Below, piece by piece: positions 41,359-51,019 of a stretch of DNA of 64,000 nucleotides. The notes beneath the pieces were generated by a model that was not told the DNA's origin, searched no databases, and was given only the letters and a program-made list of their open reading frames with translations. The position numbers and the translations under genes are program-made. Position 1 is the first letter of the stretch. Each line of letters begins with the position of its first letter. This stretch comes from Guptibacillus hwajinpoensis (GTDB lineage: Bacteria > Bacillota > Bacilli > Bacillales > Guptibacillaceae), in NCBI RefSeq assembly GCF_020524165.1, contig NZ_JAIVKU010000001.1, forward strand, positions 1 to 64,000, read 5' to 3'.

Positions 41359-42235
41359 AACGAAAACGATATTAATCTTAACCTTCCTGGTATTTAATAT
41401 CTTTCTGGCAAGTGATCTATTTAAAAAGCAAACGGAATTAAGTGAAATCGAACAACAAAAACAGGTGACGATTGAAGACCAGCTGAAAAATCTAAACGTT
41501 ACGTACGAAAAGAACCTCCCTATTCAATCTGAGAAAATGTCTTTTATAAGCGGAGACGTTCATGAATTTACAGAGAAAGAAGAAAAAACCTTAGAAGAAG
41601 GAACGAGCCAGGATATTACACTTGATGAAGAAAAGTTAGTTTCTACGCTTAAAAAACCTTTTCCAATAAGTGATCCAACAGAGCCTTCTGCTTACTCCAT
41701 CTTTCTTGAAACGTATGTTTACGAAGGTGGAAAGTATCAATATTACGGTCCTGCTGAGAATAACCCTAATATCGTTTATTTCGTTGAAACGTTTGAGGAT
41801 CGGCCCATTTATAGTCAAGAATCAGGTATGTTGATCGTAACACTTGAGGACGATAAGGTTATTTCCTATACACAAACTTATTTAAGTCTGCAGAAAATAG
41901 GGAAAGAACGTAAAATTGATCCTGCTTCTGAAACGATCGGACTACTATTAAACCAACAAGACATTGGTTTAAATGATGAAGTCGAAGACATGTCGATTGG
42001 TTATTATACAACGGTAGCAAACGAAGATGAGCGGGACACGTTCGTCTTTGTTCCAACATGGCATGTGGTCGTTTCAAACAAGAAGAAAGATGATCCAGTA
42101 GATAATTATTATGTTAATGCGATCGAAAAAACGGTATTTAGCGAACCGGAAGAAGATAGTGGAAATGAACAGGATGAGAAGGACACGGATCAGCCTGATC
42201 CTTCAAAGCCAAAGTCGATTACAAGCGATAAGTAG
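41345..42235 (+). CDS. walI: WalK regulator WalI (YycI)
   Basis: This 296-aa protein has one N-terminal membrane anchor ([21 protein letters not shown]) and an extracellular domain, with a Glu/Asp/Pro-rich C-terminal tail (from about [14 protein letters not shown]). I choose the TTG at 41345, because GGGAGGGGAAG is just upstream and it opens the YycI motif; an open frame extends upstream inside walH. WalI is the partner of WalH. Confidence 0.9.
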   Translation: MDWNRTKTILILTFLVFNIFLASDLFKKQTELSEIEQQKQVTIEDQLKNLNVTYEKNLPIQSEKMSFISGDVHEFTEKEEKTLEEGTSQDITLDEEKLVSTLKKPFPISDPTEPSAYSIFLETYVYEGGKYQYYGPAENNPNIVYFVETFEDRPIYSQESGMLIVTLEDDKVISYTQTYLSLQKIGKERKIDPASETIGLLLNQQDIGLNDEVEDMSIGYYTTVANEDERDTFVFVPTWHVVVSNKKKDDPVDNYYVNAIEKTVFSEPEEDSGNEQDEKDTDQPDPSKPKSITSDK

Positions 42236-42249
42236 GAGAGGAATGTTTT

Positions 42250-43044
42250 ATGTCTCTTGAATTTAGTGTGCTTGCTAGTGGGAGCACTGGGAATGCCATT
42301 TATGTTGGTACCGAGAAGCACAAGCTTCTAGTCGATGCCGGATTAAGCGGGAAAAAACTTGAAGAACTGTTCACAAAAGCCCATCTCGATCCAAAAGATC
42401 TAGATGGGTTGCTTGTGACACACGAGCATAGTGACCACATTAAAGGACTTGGAATATTTGCAAGACGATACAAACTCCCGATCTATGCCAATGCAAAAAC
42501 GTGGGAAGCGATGACTGGATTAATTGGTGAAATACCTGTTGGCCAGAAATTTCAATTTGATATGGATACGGTAAAAACGTTTGACGACCTCGATGTGGAG
42601 TCTTTCGGTGTCTCGCACGATGCGGCAGAGCCGATGTTTTATGCCTTCCATCATGAAGGGAAAAAGCTCAGTATTGCAACAGATCTTGGTTATGTAAGTG
42701 ATCGCATTAAGGGAACTATTCGGAATTCAGATATGCTTGTATTTGAATCCAATCATGATATTAATATGCTAATGATGGGGCGTTATCCTTGGAACGTCAA
42801 GCGACGGATTCTAGGGGATATGGGGCATGTATCTAATGAAGATGCCGGAGCAGCCCTTTCAGATATCATTGGTGATCAGACAAAGCGTATTTATTTAGCC
42901 CATTTAAGTAAAGATAATAACATGAAAGACCTGGCAAGACTTTCTGTCCAACAAACCCTTGAACAAAATGGATTTGCAGTTGGAGAACAACTTTCTTTAT
43001 ATGATACTGATCCTGCTTCCCCAACAGTAGTAACAAAAGTATAA
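42250..43044 (+). CDS. walJ: WalJ (YycJ), metallo-beta-lactamase fold protein
   Basis: This 264-aa protein has the MBL metal motif [13 protein letters not shown] and the C-terminal [10 protein letters not shown]. In other Firmicutes YycJ has been linked to DNA repair or 5'-exonuclease activity. It follows walI after 15 nt with GGAGAGGAA upstream and keeps the usual operon order. Confidence 0.93.
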   Translation: MSLEFSVLASGSTGNAIYVGTEKHKLLVDAGLSGKKLEELFTKAHLDPKDLDGLLVTHEHSDHIKGLGIFARRYKLPIYANAKTWEAMTGLIGEIPVGQKFQFDMDTVKTFDDLDVESFGVSHDAAEPMFYAFHHEGKKLSIATDLGYVSDRIKGTIRNSDMLVFESNHDINMLMMGRYPWNVKRRILGDMGHVSNEDAGAALSDIIGDQTKRIYLAHLSKDNNMKDLARLSVQQTLEQNGFAVGEQLSLYDTDPASPTVVTKV

Positions 43045-43121
43045 AGAGAACCAAAAAGGGTTCAGAGAAAAGAGAAGTCTTGAACGGTCTCCTTTTTTAA
43101 TTGAAAGGATGGGTGAACACT

Positions 43122-44333
43122 TTGGGCTATTATGATGGTGAAGAAAACAATCGACCAAAGCGGCAGAAAGGAAACCGAGGCGGCGCCTTTATGGCGGCAT
43201 TATTTGGCGCAATCCTCGGTGCCCTGCTTATTCTATTTACGGTTCCTGCCCTATCAGATGTAGGCGTCCTGCCTGATATTGAGCCCCCTCAAGAGGAAGA
43301 AGCGGATTCCCAGTCAGAACAGCGAGCGATTACAAAGGACATTAGTATTGATGTAACAAATGATATTACATCAGCTGTTGCCAATGTAGGAGAAGCCGTA
43401 GTAGGAGTTATTAATTTACAGAAAACAGATTTTTGGGCTGAGGATTATGGAGAAGCCGGAGCGGGCTCAGGTGTGATTTACAAAAAAGAAGGGAAAGATG
43501 CCTTCGTTGTAACGAATAATCATGTAGTCGAAGGTGCAGGACAGCTTGAAGTAAGTTTAAACGCCGAGAAACGCGTTTCAGCAAAGCTTGTAGGCACTGA
43601 CCCTCTGATGGACCTGGCTGTTCTTAAAATCCCTTCTGAGGCCGTTACAATGGTTGCTGAGTTTGGAGACTCCGATAAGTTAAAACCAGGTGAGCCAGCG
43701 ATTGCAATTGGTAACCCGCTAGGTTTTTTAGAAGGAACCGTTACCCAAGGGATTATAAGTAATCCAGAGCGCTCCTTTCCGGTCGATACTGACCAGAATG
43801 GTACGATTGATTGGAATGCTGACGTAATTCAAACAGATGCATCGATTAATCCTGGAAATAGCGGCGGCGCATTAATTAACATATCAGGTCAACTCGTCGG
43901 GATTAATTCGATGAAGATTGCTCAATCAAGCGTAGAAGGTATCGGCTTCTCTATTCCGATTAATATTGCTGAACCAATTATTAACGACCTTGAATCATAC
44001 GGGGAAGTCAGAAGACCTCAAATTGGAATTGGAACAAAATCACTATCTGAAATTCCAACATATCATTGGAGTGAATCGCTTAAGCTGCCAGGTAAAATCG
44101 ATTATGGTGTTGTCGTGATGAGCGTGTTCCCTACATCATCAGGAGAGATTGCGGGTCTTAAAGAGTTAGATGTGATTACAGCAATGGATGGTCAAAAGAT
44201 TAAGAATTCCATTGATCTTCGTAAGTTTCTTTATACAAAGAAAGAAATTGGCGATCGTGTGAAATTAACCATATACCGTGAAGGAACAAAGCAAGAGGTT
44301 GAAGTAACACTTGCTGAGCAGCAACATTCGTAA
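43122..44333 (+). CDS. htrA: HtrA-type serine protease
   Basis: This membrane-anchored DegP-like protease (403 aa) has a basic cytoplasmic start, one membrane helix (about FMAALFGAILGALLILFTVPAL), a chymotrypsin-like domain and one PDZ domain (about 300-395). The catalytic triad is H in VTNNHVVEG, D in DPLMDLAVLKI and S in NPGNSGGALIN. I take the TTG at 43122 (GYYDGEENN), with GGGTG 7 nt upstream; an open frame begins 21 nt earlier. It ends the wal operon, as in many Bacillus. Confidence 0.93.
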   Translation: MGYYDGEENNRPKRQKGNRGGAFMAALFGAILGALLILFTVPALSDVGVLPDIEPPQEEEADSQSEQRAITKDISIDVTNDITSAVANVGEAVVGVINLQKTDFWAEDYGEAGAGSGVIYKKEGKDAFVVTNNHVVEGAGQLEVSLNAEKRVSAKLVGTDPLMDLAVLKIPSEAVTMVAEFGDSDKLKPGEPAIAIGNPLGFLEGTVTQGIISNPERSFPVDTDQNGTIDWNADVIQTDASINPGNSGGALINISGQLVGINSMKIAQSSVEGIGFSIPINIAEPIINDLESYGEVRRPQIGIGTKSLSEIPTYHWSESLKLPGKIDYGVVVMSVFPTSSGEIAGLKELDVITAMDGQKIKNSIDLRKFLYTKKEIGDRVKLTIYREGTKQEVEVTLAEQQHS

Positions 44334-44338
44334 ACGAG

Positions 44339-44371
44339 AACAGGGGAGGAGACTCTCCTGTTTGCTTTTGA
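44339..44371 (+). terminator. Terminator after htrA
   Basis: AACAGG-GGA and TCC-CCTGTT-like arms (AACAGGGGA/TCTCCTGTT) enclose a short loop, followed by TGCTTTTG. Stem is imperfect. Confidence 0.6.
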
Positions 44372-44408
44372 AAAAATCATTTAGAATGAACAAGAAAGGA
44401 ACGATTAG

Positions 44409-44573
44409 ATGAAAATCTATTGTTGTGACGATCACGTAGAATTGGCATTGGATGTTGCTGTTGATGAAACAGGACAGTTTCCTGTCTTAGAAAGAGTGGA
44501 AAAAGATGCGGAAAAGTTGTCCACAGTTTGTGAGTATTGCAAAAATAACGCAACATATATGGTGTCGAACTAA
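44409..44573 (+). CDS. Small CxxH/CxxC protein
   Basis: A 54-aa ORF starts MKIYCCDDHVELALDVAVDE and ends VCEYCKNNATYMVSN. The pair CxxH (CCDDH) and CxxC (CEYC) suggests one zinc site. It matches a small CxxH/CxxC family that sits between htrA and rlmH in Bacilli. AAAGGAACG lies upstream. Its function is unknown. Confidence 0.85.
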   Translation: MKIYCCDDHVELALDVAVDETGQFPVLERVEKDAEKLSTVCEYCKNNATYMVSN

Positions 44574-44679
44574 TATTCGGTCACGATATGTGGATGGAAA
44601 ATGTGTATATGTGGATAAAATCTGTGGATAACCTGTTTATTTTCTGTGGACTTACAAAAACATACACAGGTGGGGATAA
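44517..44679. promoter_or_regulatory. DnaA-box cluster upstream of rlmH
   Basis: Boxes TGTGGATAA are perfect at 44610-44618 and 44623-44631. Near matches are TTGTCCACA (44517-44525, within the small CDS), TGTGGATGG (44589-44597), TGTGGACTT (44645-44653) and TGGGGATAA (44671-44679). B. subtilis carries a DnaA-box cluster before yydA (rlmH), so this seems conserved. Confidence 0.75.
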
Positions 44680-44682
44680 CTT

Positions 44683-45162
44683 TTGAATATCAGTATTGTA
44701 ACGGTAGGGAAGTTGAAAGAGAAATATTTAAAGCAGGGAATTGAAGAATACACAAAACGATTAGGACCTTTTGCAAAAATAGAGGTTATTGAGGTTCCTG
44801 ATGAAAAAGCACCAGAAAATTTAAGTGAGACGGAAATGGAGCAAGTAAAAAAAGCAGAAGGCAACCGCATTTTATCTAAAATTTCTCCTGATGCGCATGT
44901 GATCGCGCTTGCGATTAACGGAAAAATGAAAACGTCTGAGCAGCTCGCTCATGATCTTGATCAATTGGCGACGTACGGAAAAAGTAAAATTGCCTTTGTA
45001 ATCGGGGGATCACTTGGTTTAAGTAACGAGGTTCTTCAACGAGCAAACGATACGTTATCTTTTTCTAAAATGACTTTCCCTCATCAACTGATGCGGCTTA
45101 TTTTAGTGGAGCAGGTGTATCGTGCGTTTAAGATTAATCGAGGGGAACCTTATCACAAATAA
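44683..45162 (+). CDS. rlmH: 23S rRNA (pseudouridine1915-N3)-methyltransferase RlmH
   Basis: RlmH (159 aa, YydA/YbeA) is a SPOUT methyltransferase that modifies pseudouridine 1915 in helix 69. It begins [23 protein letters not shown] and ends with the knotted SAM site [13 protein letters not shown] and [28 protein letters not shown]. The TTG start comes straight after the DnaA-box cluster, so DnaA could affect its transcription. Confidence 0.96.
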   Translation: MNISIVTVGKLKEKYLKQGIEEYTKRLGPFAKIEVIEVPDEKAPENLSETEMEQVKKAEGNRILSKISPDAHVIALAINGKMKTSEQLAHDLDQLATYGKSKIAFVIGGSLGLSNEVLQRANDTLSFSKMTFPHQLMRLILVEQVYRAFKINRGEPYHK

Positions 45163-45220
45163 AGTTACTATAAATAGTAAATAAACACACAAAACTAGCA
45201 AACTACTAGAAAAATAATGA

Positions 45221-45258
45221 AAAAGGGCACGGATCACTAGTGATCCGTGCCCTTTTTA
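45221..45258. terminator. Strong terminator after rlmH
   Basis: AAAGGGCACGGATCACTAG and its complement form a nearly perfect 19-bp palindrome with T tract; it can act in both directions. Confidence 0.93.
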
Positions 45259-45414
45259 ATGGAACAGTAGGAGTACATCAATCTGACTCCACTATAAGGT
45301 TCTCCATTGTTCTTTCAATATTTATAAAGACAATTTATGGATAATTGCTATAATGGTTTTTATAGGGAAAGTGTAGCACCTACTTTTTGCATGACAGTAA
45401 AGGGGGACTGGCGA

Positions 45415-45882
45415 ATGTCCGAAATGAACGAGAATCCGTTAATGAGCGAAAAGGAACCAAAGATGAAGATGGAAAGAAAAGAAGGGGAACCGACAGGCGC
45501 TTTTAAAGGGGCTAGTTGGGCCGCTTTAGTCGTCGGTGTATCTGCGTATCTCATTGGCCTTTTTAACGCCTCTATGGAGCTCAATGAGAAGGGATATTAC
45601 TTTGCTGTATTGGTATTTGGACTGTATGCAGCTGTATCTCTGCAAAAAGCAGTTCGGGATAAGGACGAGGATATTCCTGTTTCGGGCATCTACTATGGAC
45701 TCAGTTGGTTTGCTGTGATTGTAGCGATCGCTTTAATGGCCATCGGGCTTTATAATGCCAGAAGTATTACCTTAAGCGAAAAAGGATTTTATGGTATGTC
45801 GTTTGTTCTTAGTCTATTCGCAGCCATTACAATCCAGAAAAACATTAGAGATACACAGGTGGCGAGAGATCGAGATAAATAA
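45415..45882 (+). CDS. YiaA/YiaB family membrane protein
   Basis: This 155-aa protein has four membrane segments in two homologous halves: WAALVVGVSAYLIGLFNASMELNEKGYYFAVLVFGLYAAVSLQKAVRD and WFAVIVAIALMAIGLYNARSITLSEKGFYGMSFVLSLFAAITIQKNIRD. Such tandem YiaA/B halves have no assigned function. I choose the ATG at 45415 with AGGGGG upstream; the frame is open further up but lacks a ribosome-binding site. Confidence 0.85.
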   Translation: MSEMNENPLMSEKEPKMKMERKEGEPTGAFKGASWAALVVGVSAYLIGLFNASMELNEKGYYFAVLVFGLYAAVSLQKAVRDKDEDIPVSGIYYGLSWFAVIVAIALMAIGLYNARSITLSEKGFYGMSFVLSLFAAITIQKNIRDTQVARDRDK

Positions 45883-45956
45883 ACAGAGGATTTTTACTGT
45901 TTTTAGTCTTTCGGAATGAAGTTCGAAACCTAAGCTTTTAGCTGAGCTTAGAAATG

Positions 45957-45997
45957 ATAAAGGCATCGGTAAACTTAGTCAGTTACCAGTGCCTTTT
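45957..45997 (+). terminator. Terminator after YiaA/B gene
   Basis: AAGGCA-TC-GGTAA pairs with TTACC-AG-TGCCTT with internal mismatches, followed by six Ts. Confidence 0.78.
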
Positions 45998-46011
45998 TTA
46001 ATACTTGAATG

Positions 46012-46048
46012 AAAAAAAGAGAGAAAAGCACGAATGACTTTTCTCTCT
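46012..46048 (-). terminator. Terminator after dus (minus strand)
   Basis: On the minus strand GAGAGAAAAG-TCATTCGTG-CTTTTCTCTC is followed by TTTTTTT. Confidence 0.9.
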
Positions 46049-46080
46049 GAAAACATCTAATATGTTACCTTGAAAAAGAC

Positions 46081-47076
46081 CTAAGAAACCGTAAATCCTT
46101 TCTTTTTCAACGCCTCATTCTCCATAAACTCGTCAATTAGTGCACGCACTTCGTCAGTCGAGTCAGTACTCATCAATTGATTCCTTAATTCACTTGCGCC
46201 TCGGAATCCTTTAACATATATCTTAAAAAAGCGGCGAAGCGTTACAAACTGACGCGTTTCTAGTTCTGCCGAATATTTATCATGAAGATCGAGCTGCAAT
46301 CGAAGGAGATCAAGCAATTCTTCACTCGTATGCTCTTTCTTCTCTGTTTCAAATGCAAACGGGTTGTGGAAAATGCCACGCCCAATCATGACGCCATCCA
46401 CCCCATACTTCTCTACAAGCTCGAGTCCTTTTTGACGGTCTGGAATATCCCCGTTGATCGTTAGAAGCGTATTAGGAGCAACTTCATCACGAAGTTGCTT
46501 GATCTCCGGAATCAGCTCCCAGTGAGCGTCAACATTGCTCATTTCCTTTTTTGTACGGAGATGAATCGAAAGGTTAGCAATATCCTGTTCCAGAAGGTGC
46601 TTCAGCCAGTGGCGCCACTCTTCAACTTCCGTGTATCCGAGACGGGTTTTGACACTGACGGGTAACCCTCCAGCTTTTGCTGCCTGTATGATGTCTGCTG
46701 CGACATCAGGACGACGAATGAGTCCGCATCCCTTTCCTTTTGGTGCGACATTGGGAGCAGGGCAGCCCATATTGATATCTACGCCTCGATAGCCCATCTT
46801 TGCCATACCGATACTCATTTCTTTGAAGTATTCCGGCTTATCGCCCCAAATATGGGCTACGATTGGCTGCTCATCTTCCGTGAACGTCAATCGTCCGCGC
46901 AAGCTGTCTTTTCCTTTCGGATGACAGTAGCTTTCCGTATTCGCAAACTCTGTAAAATACACGTCAGGACTCGCTGCAGCACTCACTACATGGCGAAAAA
47001 CGACATCCGTTACGGCTTCCATTGGAGCGAGAACAAAGAACGGTCGTGGCAGCTCATTCCAAAAATTATCTTTCAT
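46081..47076 (-). CDS. dus: tRNA-dihydrouridine synthase
   Basis: This 331-aa FMN enzyme reduces uridines in tRNA D loops. The N-terminal [18 protein letters not shown], the catalytic cysteine in [20 protein letters not shown], the K/R motif SVKTRLGY and [12 protein letters not shown] are visible. It is convergent with the YiaA/B gene and head-on to replication. It may correspond to the single-domain Dus forms found beside other dus genes in Bacilli; position specificity cannot be told. Confidence 0.9.
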   Translation of the reverse strand: MKDNFWNELPRPFFVLAPMEAVTDVVFRHVVSAAASPDVYFTEFANTESYCHPKGKDSLRGRLTFTEDEQPIVAHIWGDKPEYFKEMSIGMAKMGYRGVDINMGCPAPNVAPKGKGCGLIRRPDVAADIIQAAKAGGLPVSVKTRLGYTEVEEWRHWLKHLLEQDIANLSIHLRTKKEMSNVDAHWELIPEIKQLRDEVAPNTLLTINGDIPDRQKGLELVEKYGVDGVMIGRGIFHNPFAFETEKKEHTSEELLDLLRLQLDLHDKYSAELETRQFVTLRRFFKIYVKGFRGASELRNQLMSTDSTDEVRALIDEFMENEALKKKGFTVS

Positions 47077-47504
47077 ATCTATCTGAACCCTTTCCTTAAG
47101 GGAAATCCATTCCCAAAATTAAAAAGTAAAATGGTGTTGTACAATCCATTATAGAATGGATTTCAACCAGTATATACTTTAATCGTATTAAATGAAAAGT
47201 GCAAGGGGATGAGTTAGGATAGGTGGAAGGAGATTCCGATTATAACAAGAATTTCGTTTAATCATCAGTTGTTAAAGGTCTTCAGATGGTTAAAAAAGAG
47301 TTCTCAAACCCGTTAAAATGTGTAAAAAATAGTAAAAACGCTTTAGATTATTTGTTATTTTTCCTACAATTATAATAATTGCTTATGATAAGGTATAATT
47401 AGGATAGAACATGTTAGTTAACCATGTATCGCCTTGCTTTTCTAGCATATGAGCATGAGCGCGTATTCTTTTTATTACAAATAAATGAGACAAGGAAGGG
47501 TATC

Positions 47505-49004
47505 ATGAGCAAGAATCAAAAAAAAGATGTTATCTTAATTGGTGCTGGAGTCATGAGTGCAACTTTGGGATCTTTATTAAAAGAATTAGCACCTGAATGG
47601 AATGTTAAAGTTTTTGAGAAACTTGGAAGTGCAGGAGAAGAAAGCTCGAATGAATGGAATAATGCAGGGACAGGCCATTCTGCTTTATGCGAACTAAATT
47701 ATACGTCTGAAAAGGCGGACGGATCAATCGATATTAGCAAGGCGGTCAAAATTAATGAGCAATTCCAACTGTCAAAACAGTTCTGGTCTTATTTCGTTAA
47801 TAAAGGATTAATTCAAAACCCTCAAGAATTTATTAAACCAATTCCCCACATGAGTCTTGTGTTTGGAGAAGATAACGTAAGATTTCTGAAAAAGCGTTTG
47901 GAAGCGTTGTCAGGAAATCCACTCTTTCAAGGCATGGAACTTTCTGAAGATCCTGACAAGCTTAAGGAATGGATTCCACTCATTATGGAGGGGCGTACTT
48001 CGGATGAACCGATTGCTGCGACAAAAATCGATTCTGGTACGGATGTGAATTTTGGGGCTTTAACCCGTCTTATGTTTGAGCATTTAGAACGCGAAAATGT
48101 TCAAGTTCAATACAAACACAGTGTAGAGGATATCACACGTACGAAGGAAGGACTTTGGGAAGTCAAAGTTAAAGATTTGGTCCATGATAACCTTGAATTC
48201 CATACGGCAGACTTTGTCTTTATTGGTGGAGGTGGCGGTAGTCTTCCTTTACTCCAAAAAACCGGAATACCTGAATCAAAACAAATTGGAGGGTTTCCAG
48301 TAAGTGGGCTGTTCATGGTATGTAATAATCCTGAAGTGATTGAGCAGCATCATGGAAAGGTTTATGGGAAAGCAAAGGTAGGAGCTCCCCCAATGTCTGT
48401 CCCTCATCTTGATACAAGGTACATTAACAATAAGAAAAGCTTATTATTTGGACCATTTGCAGGATTTTCGCCGAAATTTCTTAAAACCGGTTCAAACATG
48501 GATCTCATTAGTTCTGTTAAGCCTAATAATTTATTAACAATGATGGCAGCAGGCGTAAAGGAAATGGGATTAACGAAATACCTTGTGCAACAAGTCATGT
48601 TATCAGAAGATAAGCGCATTGAAGAATTACGTGAATTTATTCCGACTGCACAAAAGGAAGACTGGGATATTGTAGTGGCTGGACAACGTGTACAGGTAAT
48701 CAAGGATACAGAAGAAGAGGGGAAAGGAACGCTTCAATTTGGTACAGAAGTGGTGACAGCATCAGACGGATCGATTGCAGCGTTACTTGGTGCTTCTCCA
48801 GGTGCTTCCACAGCTGTACATGTCATGCTAGAAGTTTTTGAAAGGTGCTTCCCGGAGTATCTAGAAAAATGGGAACCCAAGATTAAAGAAATGATTCCAT
48901 CTCATGGGTACGCTCTCGAGGAAAACCCTGATCTTTTTAAAGAGATTAATCATGCAGTCTCACAAACGCTTGGTCTTACTGAAGGCCAGCCTATATATAG
49001 CTGA
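47505..49004 (+). CDS. mqo: Malate:quinone oxidoreductase
   Basis: MQO (499 aa) oxidises malate at the membrane and passes electrons to quinone. The FAD-binding motif [22 protein letters not shown] and the family motifs [13 protein letters not shown] and [16 protein letters not shown] are present. I choose the ATG at 47505 (MSKNQKKDV), after GGAAGGG; the open frame runs 27 codons further upstream. The 430-bp upstream region has AT-rich promoter-like sequence but no operator that I recognise. Confidence 0.95.
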   Translation: MSKNQKKDVILIGAGVMSATLGSLLKELAPEWNVKVFEKLGSAGEESSNEWNNAGTGHSALCELNYTSEKADGSIDISKAVKINEQFQLSKQFWSYFVNKGLIQNPQEFIKPIPHMSLVFGEDNVRFLKKRLEALSGNPLFQGMELSEDPDKLKEWIPLIMEGRTSDEPIAATKIDSGTDVNFGALTRLMFEHLERENVQVQYKHSVEDITRTKEGLWEVKVKDLVHDNLEFHTADFVFIGGGGGSLPLLQKTGIPESKQIGGFPVSGLFMVCNNPEVIEQHHGKVYGKAKVGAPPMSVPHLDTRYINNKKSLLFGPFAGFSPKFLKTGSNMDLISSVKPNNLLTMMAAGVKEMGLTKYLVQQVMLSEDKRIEELREFIPTAQKEDWDIVVAGQRVQVIKDTEEEGKGTLQFGTEVVTASDGSIAALLGASPGASTAVHVMLEVFERCFPEYLEKWEPKIKEMIPSHGYALEENPDLFKEINHAVSQTLGLTEGQPIYS

Positions 49005-49017
49005 TTTGTAACGACAA

Positions 49018-49055
49018 AGAAGCGTGTGGCAATGATAGTGCTGCACGCTTCTTTT
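49018..49055 (+). terminator. Terminator after mqo
   Basis: AGAAGCGTG and CACGCTTCT form a stem with inner GCA/TGC pairing, followed by TTTT. Confidence 0.88.
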
Positions 49056-49127
49056 AATTGAACTACTAATTTTACTTTAAACCACTCAATTATATGAAAA
49101 AATAAGCTTGAAAGAGGGAGTTGATTT

Positions 49128-49293
49128 GTGCCTTAACCTGAGAGTCGTAGTAATGGTCTAGCCGTTGCGTCAATGGTTTTAGGTATAATTGGTCCTCTAT
49201 CTCTTTTTAAACCCTATTAATCCTTATCCTTTGTCTATATTGGCAATTATTTTTGGAGTGATAGGGAAAGGCTTTGCAGTTAAGGTCTGGTAA
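49128..49293 (+). pseudogene. Broken DUF4190-like membrane protein gene
   Basis: Behind GGGAG a GTG reads MP, then a TAA (49134-49136), then the same frame continues PESRSNGLAVASMVLGIIGPLSLF, a DUF4190-like helix. A frameshift follows, after which another frame reads PINPYPLSILAIIFGVIGKGFAVKVW to a stop at 49293. The two halves form one small two-helix membrane protein, so this is a gene decayed by a nonsense change and a frameshift. Confidence 0.72.
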
Positions 49294-49374
49294 CGCACGA
49301 CGTTAGGTTAAAAATATGGTTTGTGGCTAGCCTCACTTCTTTGATGTAGTTTTCTTTCTAATTGATCCGTTTTT

Positions 49375-49404
49375 AATGACTGCGATAAAGCAGTCATTTT
49401 TATG
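49375..49404 (+). terminator. Terminator before the partition cassette
   Basis: AATGACTGC and GCAGTCATT form a 9-bp stem around GATAAA, followed by TTTAT. Confidence 0.85.
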
Positions 49405-49543
49405 TTTTAACATTTACATAATCATTCAAGGCAGTATTCTCTTAAAACCCACCTCATATCTAAGCATTCTTACAGACTAATAAAGCTTGAGTGAGCAGGT
49501 ATAGGAAGTGCTTATTTTGAACGGTTATAAAAGAAAAATCTTT

Positions 49544-49720
49544 GTATACAAATTACGTGTACAAGTAAACAAAAATGTAAACTTGTAATCATTTTATGTA
49601 CACAAGTAAACAAATGTGTACACATGTTGGTTTGTAGGGATGCGTACAATTATGTATACAAGTAAACATTTAATGTGTACATGTAGACGGAGTTGTAAAC
49701 ATGTATACAAAAATGTAAAC
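49544..49720. repeat. Iteron array upstream of parM-like gene, candidate centromere (parC)
   Basis: About 15 hexamers of type GTAAAC, GTATAC or GTACAC occur in 177 bp. Perfect GTAAAC copies start at 49565, 49577, 49606, 49662, 49695 and 49715; GTATAC at 49544, 49654 and 49703; GTACAC or its GTGTAC overlap at 49598, 49616-49623 and 49675-49682. Neighbouring starts alternate near 8 and 12 bp (49577, 49585, 49598, 49606, 49618; 49683, 49695, 49703, 49715), a 20-21 bp period. Such arrays upstream of actin-like partition genes are bound by ParR. Confidence 0.78.
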
Positions 49721-49736
49721 TAGATAGAATGACTCA

Positions 49737-49763
49737 TTGACTTCGTTTGAAAATTTCTATAAA
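49737..49763 (+). promoter_or_regulatory. Candidate promoter of the parM-parR pair
   Basis: TTGACT (49737-49742) is followed 15 bp later by TATAAA (49758-49763), just after the iteron array. The spacer is short, so repression or activation by the iteron-bound protein is possible. Confidence 0.45.
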
Positions 49764-49819
49764 TTTTAAAGTAATAGTAGAAATACTAGATTTTAAATAT
49801 GAAAGGATGGATCGTTTTT

Positions 49820-51007
49820 ATGAGTAATTCAAGAATTGCAGCAGTCGATGTAGGTAACGACTCACTAAAAGGAATCTATGGAAAAATTGAATCTGACCTC
49901 TACATACCAAATGTAATTGCAAGAGATATAGAAGATCGCCCAGTGATTGGAATCGAAGAATTGGATACAAAGGATCCACTTGACGGTATTCATATTCGCG
50001 TTCACTCCCCTGCTCTAAAAGATAACAATGCAATCTATCGAGTTGGTAATCTAGCAACAAAGAGTGATAATCCGACTGAATTAGACCCCGGGAGTGCAAA
50101 ATCAGAAGAAGATCAAACCCTTGTCATGCTGTTTGCATCTCTCGCTTTGGATGCAGTTGATCCAAAGAACTCAGCAAACTTCAAAAATCAAAATGGCGTG
50201 ATTGATGCCAACTACACACTTGGAACAGGTCTTCCACTACGTGAAGTAAAAGAAGGAAAAGATGTAGGTTACCGTTCAAGACTTCTTGGTTCTGTTCACC
50301 AGGTAGAGTTTCTTGTCACACCGAAATATCAAGGGAAGAAAGTAAATATTAAGTTTGATGAAGTTAAAGTTTACCCAGAGGGCTTTGCGGCATACATTAA
50401 CCTTGTTATGGATAATGATCTTAATATTATTAACAAAGATCTAATTGATAAGCGTATTCTTATCCAAGATATTGGTGGTCTTTCTACTGATATCGCGGTT
50501 ATTAAAAACCGTAATGTGGATGACGATAAGGCCCAGGGCTTTAATCTTGGTGTTGCTGAGTCGCTTGAAGCGATTCGCGAAGAAATCCGCTCAAAACATG
50601 GTGTGGAACTTGATAGCCGTCGTGATGTAGTTGATATTATTACGAAAAAGAACGATCGTAATCACATTATGGTTCGCGGAAGCCGTACGAGCGTCCATGA
50701 TATTACGGACCGCATTCTACTAGAACTAGCGAAGAAGCAGTATCGTCACCTTCGTAATGTATGGCAGAAGAACTCTCAATCTGAAATCTGCTATTTCGTT
50801 GGCGGTGGTTCCATTGTTCTTAAAGATTACCTAAAAACGTTGAACAATAATTTAGATGGATACAACATCGATTTCTTTGAAGATGAGAAAGAAAGCATCT
50901 GGATGATGTCGAACGCTTACTACAAGCTGATCTCTGATTTCACTCGTAAAAATAACAAACCTCAGCACCAAGAAAAGAAAGACGAAAAGAACAAGGTCAA
51001 AAACTAG
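49820..51007 (+). CDS. ParM/StbA-family actin-like ATPase
   Basis: This 395-aa protein has the actin/Hsp70 ATPase motifs in order: phosphate-1 IAAVDVGNDSLKGIYG near the N-terminus, phosphate-2 ILIQDIGGLSTDIAVI at about 215-230, and adenosine motif CYFVGGGSIVLKDYL at about 325-340. This is the pattern of plasmid segregation filaments (ParM, AlfA, Alp7A), not MreB or FtsA. The ATG at 49820 follows AAAGGATGG; an ATG 7 codons upstream lies in front of that site. The parR-like gene follows after 12 nt. A charged basic tail (KKDEKNKVKN) ends the protein. Confidence 0.88.
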   Translation: MSNSRIAAVDVGNDSLKGIYGKIESDLYIPNVIARDIEDRPVIGIEELDTKDPLDGIHIRVHSPALKDNNAIYRVGNLATKSDNPTELDPGSAKSEEDQTLVMLFASLALDAVDPKNSANFKNQNGVIDANYTLGTGLPLREVKEGKDVGYRSRLLGSVHQVEFLVTPKYQGKKVNIKFDEVKVYPEGFAAYINLVMDNDLNIINKDLIDKRILIQDIGGLSTDIAVIKNRNVDDDKAQGFNLGVAESLEAIREEIRSKHGVELDSRRDVVDIITKKNDRNHIMVRGSRTSVHDITDRILLELAKKQYRHLRNVWQKNSQSEICYFVGGGSIVLKDYLKTLNNNLDGYNIDFFEDEKESIWMMSNAYYKLISDFTRKNNKPQHQEKKDEKNKVKN

Positions 51008-51019
51008 TAGGGTGATTTG

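Noticed and set aside
47330..47350. Possible cre before mqo
   Set aside because: The sequence around AAAAACGCTTTA has about four mismatches to the cre consensus.
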